From positions 253,001 to 317,000 of the forward strand of contig OX419755.1 in the NCBI GenBank assembly GCA_948567375.1: a stretch of 64,000 bases of DNA. The letters run 5' to 3'. The notes below the pieces were generated by a model, which was not told the DNA's origin, did not search any database, and saw only the letters and a program-made list of their open reading frames with translations. This document shows, piece by piece, positions 55,756-64,000 of this stretch. The position numbers were made by a program, and so were the translations under genes. The stretch's first letter is position 1; every line of letters begins with the position of its first letter. This DNA comes from Lunularia cruciata. Its lineage: Eukaryota > Streptophyta > Marchantiopsida > Lunulariales > Lunulariaceae.

Positions 55756-56863
55756 ATGTAGCACCCACATTTCTCTTTTTTGAGTTTTAAAGAAGAAGTG
55801 TGTTGGTAAAGCCAAAGGAGGGCTAAACGGAGAAGAAACACAAGTAATCATGTGTTTGGCATAAGTCCAAAGTCGACCTCAGGTCAAAGTCAGAAGGACT
55901 CATGTCAGACAAATAGAAATACAAAGACAATAATAGAGGAATTTGTATTGGGGAGCACCACCTGATCCAAGGAACATGTAACAACCTTTCCTTGGGTTTT
56001 GCCAATCAAGAAAGTACACGAGAAGAAAGTGACTACCTCGAGACCAAGATGTTCTTGAAAGTGACAAGAAATAAACTCATAGAATTGCTAAGTAACACAG
56101 AGAGGAGATTGAAGAATGACCAATCAACAAAGAACTATAAAATTGAGATTTCAAAGAGGAAGCATTGCAATTTGTAAATGTTATCCAGTACCTATTCGAA
56201 GTCTACCCAAAGGAATGCAAACTGTGAGTATACAAGAGGAGTGGATTAGAGTCTTGTGTTTGATCTTTCATAAGCAGAGAGTAAGGAAGCACATGATGGC
56301 TCCAGAAATGAATAAGCATAGTGCGGTAAGGGGTCTTGCAATGCGTTGATTAGATGTAGTGGCAAGGATAAAAATCTTGTTGAGACTTCATACCATATTT
56401 TGGCCTAGAATTGGAATTTGAGTTTTCCAAGGTTCATGGTAGAAATTACCACCAACAATTGCAAGGACGAGCCTAAGCAGGAAGGGAAGAGATGAAATCT
56501 GGCTTGATGGACTGAGTAGGATTGAATATTAGTCATAGGAAGAGAAGCAAGAGAGGTAGGAGGTATCACCTTCTATCAAAAGTATGATGCTTTGGAAGAA
56601 ACAGCTGAGGTGAGGAATTCTTTCAGTAGACCTCACACCAAGAATGGGTACAAGGTGGATAGCTACAAGGATCTAGGGCAAAGAGGGATTGTGAGCGCAA
56701 TGATGGCTATGTTGGCTGTGTATGTGGAGGTTATACATTCAAAGGTGAGTGCACCAGTGATGGAGCAAGAGTTAGTAAGTTTATAGAAGAGCGTAGCAAA
56801 GAAGGACCAAGCCTTGCAGCAAGAATTAACGAAGCATAGTCAAGATGATGAACAATTGAGGGA

Positions 56864-57517
56864 TTGCTTAGAGGAGTTGAGGATCAATTAATCTTGTATA
56901 GACAAGAGAAGGAAGCACTAAAGGCTGAGTTTGAGGACGAGTTGATGATGTATCAAAATGAATTGAAAGTGGAGAGAAGTAAGGAGAAGGTAGTTTCGAG
57001 TGTGGAGTTGGATGTAGTAGGAGCAATAGTGAAGGACTTAAAGATGATGCTTAGCACTAAAGCCAAGATTAAATTGGAGGAAGTGAGACTACATGAATTG
57101 AAGTTGCTTGTGCAGGAAACTTGGAAGAGAAAGGCAACAGACATTGAATTGAACAATCTTTTGATTTTTCTGAGAGATCAAGTTGATAGGAAGATGTTAG
57201 AGGTAGGAGATAACATGAGTCTTTGATTAGATTTAGGGAGATTAGATTTTGATAGACTTTGTAGTGAGATGAAGGAGAGGAAGTCCAAAGTAGTAGAAGT
57301 AGGAGTGCAAGTGTCTTTAGGTGAGTTACTTGAGACATTGAAGAAGAGTGGGTCAGAAGATAAATATGTAGATAAATTAGATATGAGTTCAATTGTAGTT
57401 CATAATGAAGAGATAGTAGAAATAGGAGATGTAAGAGTAGTATTAAAGAGACCCAAAGTAGGGGAAACTCTTGAAGGGTTGGAAGCCAAAGTCAAGGTTG
57501 ACATCAGATCAGAGTAG
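56864..57517 (+). pseudogene. U3-encoded protein, C-terminal part in C 3' LTR
   Basis: LRGVEDQLILYRQEKEALKAEF, LKMMLSTKAKIKLEEVRLHE, LLVQETWKRKATDIELNNLLI and a C terminus KVKVDIRSE correspond to 16797-17276 of B and 11502-11933 of the solo LTR. One stop near 57224. The stop at 57515-57517 is 121 bp before the TATTTAA box. Confidence 0.55.
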
Positions 57518-57637
57518 TTACAATTTTGAGATTTGAAGAGGCAAATATAAAGAGATGTGTTGTCATTTTAGATTTGCAAGTTGGTAAAGTTGTTAGGAAA
57601 TGGTATATTAGTTAGATAATTGTCAAAGTGCTCAGCT

Positions 57638-57644
57638 TATTTAA
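57638..57644 (+). promoter_or_regulatory. TATA box of the C 3' LTR
   Basis: TATTTAA followed by AGGAGGCATTCATAG, as in B. The equivalent is deleted from the C 5' LTR. Confidence 0.55.
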
Positions 57645-58334
57645 AGGAGGCATTCATAGAAAAATGTTGTTCGGTATTCACATTTTTGAAGATAGATAAA
57701 GTGAAGTGATGTATCTTAGTGATGTATCTTAGTGCTTGTCATTTAAGCTTAATTCTGAGAATCAAGTTTGTATTTGTGTTTGTGAGTGTTTGGAGAATTT
57801 TGAAGTGCAAGTTAGTGAGCTTGTTGGATGTTGGATTTCATAATGCTGATCTTCATTTTGTGTGTTTGATTGTTAATGAAGTGCAATTGAAGCAATGCCT
57901 TGAGAGATCTGAAAGGAATTGTAGTGTTTGTAGTATTTTGCATTTGTGAGTGCATTGTGAGTTTGATGTGAAGCAATTTTGATTGAGGAAGTTGTGCCTT
58001 TAATGGACAAGTGGAATGCAATTTTTGAGGCAAGATCATTTTGTAGTGAAGTAGCAATCTTTGGGAGAATCTAAATCATCACAATCAAGATTATTTAGAA
58101 AGATTTGATGGAGTTGTGATTATGATTGTTATTCTATGACAAGACTGCAAGTCAATGCTTGTTACTCTCTCTTGGGTGTGGTTTTCTACCTAAGAGATTA
58201 AAGATGAAACCAAGAAGAACTACATTGTGATCATTCTACTTTGTATTTGACCATTTTTGGCTTGTATCTTTGTGGGAACTAACTTTATTTACCTGATTAC
58301 CGCAAACTGATACTTGTTGGGTTGTCACAATGAA

Positions 58335-59740
58335 CTGCCAATGATGTAAGAATTGTGAATAAGGAACTATCACATAAGTCAACAATGATTTAGTTGCAAA
58401 CCAAACAGAATTAATAGCTTCAAGATGAGATGAGCAAGTTGAGAATGTCAATGAAAAGGTCAGGTTTACACAAGTAGAAAGATCAAGAGATATTTTTTTG
58501 GAAGAGAAGTTAAGAAGAAACTCAACTTTAAGTGAAGAGTGGAGTCCAGCACTTTAAGGAGATATTGGATAAAGCTAAGGAAGAATTCAAATGTGAAGCT
58601 ATTGTGTTAGTAGAGTAAACTATTTCCTTGCAAATAGAGAAAGAAGGAGAAATTTTGGATTGAGAAACATTGGATGAGTTCATACTTTGTTTCCAAGCAA
58701 GAATGTTTATGTAGATAAAGATGCAATGACCAAGGCACAATTACACATGCTTAAGTTACATATGAAAGATACTAGGAAGAAGATGGCTTGTGATGTTGAC
58801 ATAAATAGGTTGTTAGTAAGATTTGCAATTGTTGTGATAGGAAGATGCAAGAAGCATGTGATAGTCTTAGTTTAGGCATTACTTTAATGCAAAGTGACTT
58901 GAAGGAAATCCATAAGTTAGTTGAACCCAAAGGTCCTTTGTAGGGTGAACCATTAGAACATATAGATTTAGCCAAAGATGATATGTTAGTTAGAGGAAAA
59001 GTAGGAAAATCAAGAGGTTTGGATGGCCAATGGCAACAATTGATGCGTTAGATTAGTGTTATGGTTGTAGTGGTATTTATTTTTAGTTTGTAACTCCCAA
59101 GTGGTTTGGCTCTTTAGAGTAGACAATCTAAGTGATTTTTCATTCAGTAAGAGCAGAAGGTGAATAAGTGAAAGAGCCTAAGTGCTCCTCACCATTTTTC
59201 TTAATTCTTATGAGCAATTCTTGAAACTTTGTGTTTGATTTGTCTGATTAATCTTTGCAATGAGCATGAAAATTTGTGACTTTGTGTGTTTTATCCTTGG
59301 TTAAGTCTCTAGAGATGACACCTTGATAGATCTTAAGTGAATTGCAATATTGGAAGAAATCAAAATTTGAGGCAAAGTTCATCAAGTTGTGGTGAAGTAC
59401 TATTGTGAGAAATGCATGCCTTTTAGGAAGGGTGGAACAAGATTTTGTGCAAAGTCATTCTGTAGAGAAGTAGATGCCTTTGGATTCAATTGAACCATCA
59501 CATCCATGACTACGTTGGATTTAGAGTTATTGAGATTGAGATTTTTTATTTTTTATTTTCGACAATAAGCCTTCTTGGTGTTGTTTTGCTCTTTTGAGTG
59601 TGGTTTTTGAACAAGAGTTTAAAGATGTGATAGAAAAACTTTGTTACTCTCACTTTGCATTTAACCACTTTTTTCTAGTACCTTTATGTGAATAAACTAT
59701 TACTTTCAACTTTACTGCAATTGTGTAGATTATGGGTTAT
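58335..59740 (+). repeat. Second F-type LTR, right half (after element C)
   Basis: Continuation of 36170-37976 across the C insertion. TKAQLHMLKLHMKDTRKKMACDVDINRLL (58710-58820) matches the C-terminal coiled coil of the U3 frame. GAGTGTGGTTTTTGAACAAG (59596-59615) corresponds to GGTGTGGTTTCTACCTGAGAG of R-U5. The end is near 59740. Strongly diverged. Confidence 0.5.
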
Positions 59741-59789
59741 TATGTGTATTTTGATCCTTGGTGTTTATGATAGACTCTTGAAAGGAATG

Positions 59790-60432
59790 TATTGTGCGTA
59801 TATACAATGCTACGCAACATACATAATTGTTAACATCACACACTATAGAAGCACCATTCACACATAAGTCATACTTGGACTCTAAAGTACCACAATGTAA
59901 TCAATTTGTTTACACAACTTGAATCTCTCTCAATCAGATCAGGCATTGATCTGTCACTCAATAATCTGCTAACAATTGAGCACTAATTATAGTCAAGCCA
60001 CACCCACTCTAGCTAAGAGAATCCAAGTGATGTTCATTTGCTTTCTGTCCACTCTAGCCAAGAACTTGAAGGCTCAACAATAGAGAAGTGAGCTCTTTGG
60101 AGCTGCACTCCTAGGGTATACTCCTGATTTTGACCTAGGTCTCACCCCAATGGTGCAAATGGTGCAAGTGACGGTGGGCTCCACCATGTAGTCAATACCC
60201 AAAACACAAAATCTGATTGTTGGAAAGTAGTCTATGAGTAATTGCTAAAATACCTCTAACTATTATCACTACTACTCTAGTCTTTGAGCAATCTAGATGC
60301 AACACTATAAATAGCATGACAATTGTCTTGCGTATATACATCACTACACAACATACATCATTGTCAACATCACACACTATAGAAGCACAACTCACACATA
60401 AGTCATACATGGATTCTAAAGTACCACAATCG
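59790..60432. repeat. About 105-bp direct repeats on both sides of the E LTR
   Basis: 59795-59895 and 60327-60427 share GCGTATATACA, CACACTATAGAAGCAC, CACACATAAGTCATAC and CTAAAGTACCACAA blocks, with the 426-bp LTR between them. A normal insertion would leave only about 5 bp. Confidence 0.85.
59896..60321 (-). repeat. Element E LTR (A-type, 426 bp)
   Basis: TGTAATCAATTTG...TAGCATGACA, matching 9035-9485 with moderate divergence and small deletions, mainly of the hairpin arm. Confidence 0.82.
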
Positions 60433-60628
60433 CCTCACTAGCTGGTGGTTAGGTCCCTCTAACTCCAAATAGCCATATACTCCAAGTATATGTTATACCC
60501 TATGGTGGGCAAAAGATCAGGAGGCCGGGTGCTATCAAGCCCCATTGTTAGTCGCCTATCTGCAATTCATACCATATAAAGGATGAACTAGCTAGAGGTC
60601 AATTACATCTAGGACATAACCATTGTCC

Positions 60629-60895
60629 CTAAGGAACCACCACGAGAAGAAGAGTCATACATGCCATATGCCATCCTCTCAAATAACTATCATACACTAA
60701 CATGGTAGTAGCTCCACCAAAAGAGCCATATAATATACACCATAAGCCTGCACGCACACGTGCCAAGCTTGTGTCCATAGTACTATCAATGTTTGGGAGG
60801 TGGCATGGCGCACAATTGTGCACATGATCCTCCCAAACAACAGTGTGTCCTTCCAACACAAGGACTCTAGATGATAACACCTCGCGCACTCTCAA
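60629..60895 (-). pseudogene. Element E integrase tail fragment
   Basis: VREVLSSRVLVLEG, VHNCAPCHLPNIDSTMD and AGLWCILYGSF parallel A at 231-440 with a few changes and one in-frame deletion. Confidence 0.82.
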
Positions 60896-60909
60896 GATAG
60901 TCCGGCCTG

Positions 60910-61591
60910 TGAGCCGGCCTGTCTCTCACTCAAGATGAACCTCTGATGGCCATTATGGCAACGCACCATGGACTAAGAAGGCAAGGAACTCCAACTCCAT
61001 CATACTCCTCCAAGGCTAACACTCCAAGACTCAAGGCATTTCTCACTAGAGAAATCAATGAGAGAGAGATAGTTGCAAATAAAAGGATGATGAGTACCTC
61101 CTCAGCCCTAGTTTATATACTTGTAAAATAGTTATGCACCAAAGTTATTAATTATTGGAGTAACTCAAGTTACTAGGCTAAAAGTCAAATAAAGTCAAAA
61201 AGCTAAAGGAATATCCATACTCATGGGAATATTATCCTAAACATGTGGTCTTATCTTAACCCAACCATTAAGTCAAGGATTCCTTCACATGGGCTATCCT
61301 TGGACTATAAGAGAATCCAAAACAAAAAGGCTTGTGGGTTCAAGAGTTCTCAACTCTTTCCTCAAAGCCAAACACCTAAGAATAATACCAAGTCAACACA
61401 CTCGAATCCAAAATAGTGGTCCTCATTTTTTCCACTTCCTCTAAAGTAAGGTCCCCTCTATCTTAGCTATGACTAACTTTAGCTAATCATGACTAATGTA
61501 AAATTATTTCTATATAAATAATATCTCTCAAGTACTTTTAATACCAAAATAAATATCCCAATACCACACACATGCACAAATGAGTGTTATA
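60910..61591. mobile_element. About 680-bp insertion in the E integrase tail (possible solo LTR)
   Basis: E matches A up to CCGGCCT (60909) and again from GGCTTGTAGAAAC (61592). The near-duplicate GGCCT/GGCTT may be a target duplication. It starts TGTGAG and has TTTATATA (61109) and TATATAAATAA (61512), with no protein motif. Element type undetermined. Confidence 0.5.
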
Positions 61592-61736
61592 GGCTTGTAG
61601 AAACATCAAGTATCATTGTTGTTGTTTGTTGTAGATATACATAATTGCATAGATGAAATGATAGATTGAGGGTCTATAACCTCCTCCTTGAATGGTAGCA
61701 TAGTGCACAGTACCCTTATGTTGAGCAATTGCCAAG
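61592..61736 (-). pseudogene. Element E integrase tail, second fragment
   Basis: NLAIAQHKGTVHYATIQGGG and YRPSIYHF match A at about 500-600 (NLAIAQHRDTLLYTTIQGGG). Ends at CCAAG, where the next LTR begins. Confidence 0.8.
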
Positions 61737-63746
61737 TGTGGTGTCCAAATTTTTAGTTTTTCTTTGTTTATTAGCATTTGAGGGAAGAAGTAAGCACAGA
61801 AAGCTGAATTGCAAAAGAAGAATGGACGGAAGTGACTTCGGAGGAAATCTGAAGAAGGCAAGATTGGATCTGATGATGGAGGTACTCAGAAGAAGGTTAC
61901 AACGGAAAAAAGTCCAAAGAGCACTATCTTTGGGTCGGAAGGCGCAGGTGATACAAAGACCGTCTAACAACCTTGGTACGTGGCAAGCAAGTACACTTCA
62001 AGAAACGGCAGAGGCAAAAGAAGCATGTCTTGACAGTGACCAAACATCAACACGCAAAAGAGGGGAGGTCGAATTTGAAATTGACTAAAGAATTACTGCA
62101 ATTTGGGGTAATATAAGATTGCAATTGCGTAGGGACAAGTTGAATATGCCGAGTAAATTTCCAATTCCTTGAGTAGTCGTCCTGCAGTATTGCGTGTCCG
62201 GAAGTAGATTGAGAGTGAAATTTTCCAAAATCTAGAAGGGGTTAGAGTGTCTTGTCCAGGAGAGGGCATCATCTTTCAGTGTCAAAGAACGCAAGTAGAT
62301 CATGGTGAAGAAGGTCACAAATGCTCTGGCGGTGTGAAGTTTTGAAATTTGTAGGTTAGATGTAGTAGCCAAAATCAAAGTCTTGAATAGACTTTGTATT
62401 ACGTTTTTAGCATGGAATTGGAATTTCAGTTTCCCAGGAGTGATGGCAGAGATAGCTGCCAGTAATTGTGAGGAAGGTCCCAAAGTTGAAGGGAAGAGAG
62501 GAAATCTGGCTCGATGGACTGAGTCTGATTGGAGGTTAGTATTGGGGAAAGAAGCAGGAGAGCCAACAGGGATCACCTTCTATTGGAAGTGTGATGCTGC
62601 AGAAGAGATGGCGAAAATTTGAAACTCTTTCTTTGCTCCAAGAACCACGAATGACTACAAGGTGGAGTCCTATCGGGATCCAATTAGGAGAAGTATCGTG
62701 GGGGTGATGATGGCCATGTTCAAGCCAAAACAAACAATGTATGTGAACATGCAGCAAGTGGTCTTCTTCCACCAAATGTTTGCAGGGGTCAAGGTGAATT
62801 GGGCAAAGTGTTTTCACCACCAAACGAGGCAGATGGTGATCAATTGGCGAACAAGTTCTCCTCCTCATTATTTTGCACCATTTGCAGCACACTTCTACTT
62901 TGGGTTGAACTTGCTAATAGTAGAGGAACAGCATCGCATGGTGTCCCATTTCCATCTTGACTTCAGACGGGAAGCAGACAAAGAAGAACGACAGTATATG
63001 ATACACCTGCAAGCCAATGACAATCACTTCTTGAAGACAAGACAATGGAAGATAGAAGTCACAAGTCCGAAGACAAAGAAGCGCAATAAACCCAAAGAAG
63101 CAAAGTCATCTCTAGCTCAAAGGAAGACTCGAAGACTGGTTGTGCAGAATAAGAAGATGGTGAGAAAAGCATCATCGGAATCACAGTCTGAAGAAGAAAC
63201 CGAGTTGCAAGAAGACGAATCCAAAGAAGACAAACTCACCATTAAAGTGAGGAGTCTAGAAGTGATAGTGATGGGGAACCTGAGGTTCAGCAATTAGTGG
63301 CGGCCAATGAAGCTTGTCATGCAATGATTGATAGAGTACCCAGAACAACAAGTCATTGCATAGCCATGGTGGTGAATAAGCCGAGACCAAAGGAAAAGGA
63401 GGAGTATCCTGCGGGGCCGAGTTCAATCAGTAAAGGAGAAGAAAGTTCAGATGTGGTGTCTCTAAAGATACAAAGATCGCGACTTAGGATGAAGGAGCCA
63501 ATGAAGGAGCCAAAGACTGAAGATGAAGAAGATGAAGACGGCGACAAAGATAAAGATAACTTTGGCGGAATATGGTATCTGACAAAGGTTGTCACACCGT
63601 TACTGGAGCTACTAAAGGAGCATTGAAATGTAATTCCCCAAGATCGTAGAAAGGGGATGAATGAATTGCAGGTGGTGAAGCATCTATTGAGTAAAGTGAA
63701 GGGGTTGCACGAGCAACAAGTTCAAAGAAATGATGAACTTGGAGAA
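61737..63746 (+). repeat. Big-family LTR (U3 part), interrupted at 63747
   Basis: TGTGGTGTCCAAATTTTTAG start, closely related to the B 3' LTR (14347 onward). It holds the best preserved N-terminal half of the U3 coding frame and is cut at 63747 by the start of another LTR of the same family, before reaching its promoter. Confidence 0.82.
62383..63630 (+). pseudogene. U3-encoded protein, best N-terminal copy
   Basis: The segment 62383-62622, then after one TGA 62662-63297 in the same frame, then 63297-63626 in another frame. Order: FLAWNWNFSFPGVMAEIAAS, GKRGNLARWTESDWRLVLG, YKVESYRDPIRRSIVGVMMA, MYVNMQQVVFFHQMFAG, PHYFAPFAAHFYFGLNLL, a basic linker KKRNKPKEAKSSLAQRKTRR, an acidic stretch, YPAGPSSISKGEESSDVVSL and YLTKVVTPLLELLKEH. 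The globular part is reminiscent of the putative plant transposon protein domain, which I state with caution. It is neither Gag (no zinc knuckle) nor Pol. Confidence 0.6.
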
Positions 63747-64000
63747 TGTGGTACCCACATTTTTCATTTTGGACGAGTTTTGAAGAAGAAGTGCCTTGTT
63801 GAAACCAAATAGAAACCAAATGGAGAAGAAATGAGAGAAAATTTGTATTTTGATCAAGCCCAAGGAAGTCTACTTTGTGTCAAATGAAGACGAACTTAGC
63901 CAGGATTGAAAGAGGGCAGACCCGAAGGAGGAATGGAAGTTACAGGTCGAGATTCTTGTTGGGGCTATATCTCAATTTTCACAAGTCCAAATCAAGCATG
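63747..64000 (+). repeat. Start of a further big-family LTR
   Basis: TGTGGTACCCACATTTTTC followed by GAGTTTTGAAGAAGAAGTG, closest to the C-type LTR starts (37982, 55757). It interrupts the 61737 LTR and runs off the window. Candidate TSD GAGAA (63742-63746) cannot be tested here. Confidence 0.75.

Larger units (their letters stand above)
37982..58329 (+). mobile_element. Element C: complete 20.3 kb big-LTR Gypsy element, TSD ATGAA
   Basis: Flanked by ATGAA at 37977-37981 and 58330-58334. The order is 5' LTR (37982-43630), primer binding site complementary to tRNA-Asp, gag with three zinc knuckles, protease, RT, RNase H, integrase, polypurine tract and 3' LTR (55757-58329). Chromovirus D (44826-50759) is nested in gag. 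The two LTRs differ by large deletions and one insertion, and pol is full of stops, so it is dead. The motifs (IDSG protease, FIDD RT) and the PBS recall the Athila/Tat side of Gypsy, but no clade assignment was computed. Confidence 0.92.
55757..58329 (+). repeat. Element C 3' LTR (2,573 bp, internally deleted)
   Basis: TGTAGCACCCACATTTC...GGGTTGTCACA, then TSD ATGAA. Compared with the other LTRs it lacks the block between 56712 and 56728 (equivalent to 38941-43058 of the 5' LTR, about 1.2 kb in B), but it keeps the C-terminal coding part, the TATTTAA box and R-U5. Confidence 0.9.
59788..61736 (-). mobile_element. Element E: remnant of an A-type Gypsy element
   Basis: Contains an A-type LTR (59896-60321), the integrase C-terminal tail (60629-60895 and 61592-61736), and an insertion between the two tail parts. 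It is truncated at 61736, where a big LTR starts. The methyltransferase region is not present in what remains. Confidence 0.8.

Noticed and set aside
1-64000. Endogenous pararetrovirus, CRISPR array, tRNA or rRNA gene
   Set aside because: No movement protein, integrases and paired LTRs present instead; no regularly spaced repeats; no cloverleaf or rRNA signatures noticed (the tRNA-like matches are primer sites).

Overview
This is eukaryotic, plant-type nuclear DNA made mostly of nested, decayed Ty3/Gypsy LTR retrotransposons around one apparently intact intron-containing host gene. The host gene, a nine-exon PAF acetylhydrolase (26738-30896), and the retrotransposon types (chromovirus, elements primed by tRNA-Asp, a Gypsy element carrying a cytosine methyltransferase) point to a streptophyte. 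My guess is a bryophyte, fern or charophyte rather than a flowering plant, but the species cannot be named from sequence alone. There are no bacterial genes, CRISPR arrays, rRNA genes or tRNA genes.

Layout. (1) 1-9485, minus strand: element A, Gypsy, reading from right to left LTR, leader, gag with zinc knuckle, spacer, protease, a DNMT3-like C5-cytosine methyltransferase domain, RT, RNase H, integrase. (2) 9504-12727: a solo LTR of the 'big-LTR' family with a perfect target duplication. It sits, like A, inside the RNase H of element B. (3) 12733-18070, plus strand: the rest of B (RNase H, integrase, polypurine tract, 3.7 kb 3' LTR). (4) 18071-22679, minus strand: element G, interrupted in its integrase by B. 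Its 5' LTR is itself split by a short repeat H (21746-22165); a second H copy lies at 22820-23290. (5) 23291-26737: mostly unassigned, with a possible LINE-like relic. (6) 26738-30896: host PAF-AH gene. (7) 30897-33560: AT-rich, gene-poor. (8) 33560-37981 and 58335-59740: older big-LTR family remnants (F), split by (9) element C (37982-58329, TSD ATGAA), a 20.3 kb big-LTR element that carries (10) nested chromovirus D (44826-50759, TSD CCCAT) in its gag. (11) 59788-61736: remnant E, a relative of A. (12) 61737-64000: another big LTR interrupted by a further one at 63747.

Two observations stand out. Element A carries a DNMT3-like methyltransferase module between protease and RT, so the element may have been able to methylate cytosine. 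The big-LTR family (B, C, solo and terminal copies) has LTRs of 2.6-5.6 kb whose U3 region contains a long protein-coding frame. This frame lies after the polypurine tract and ends a constant 117-121 bp before a TATTTAA/TACTTAA box. It is therefore downstream of pol in the genomic RNA, yet is duplicated at both ends of the provirus. The frame encodes a globular region resembling a plant-transposon-protein domain followed by a long coiled coil. Most element genes here are interrupted by stops and frameshifts; the host gene is not.
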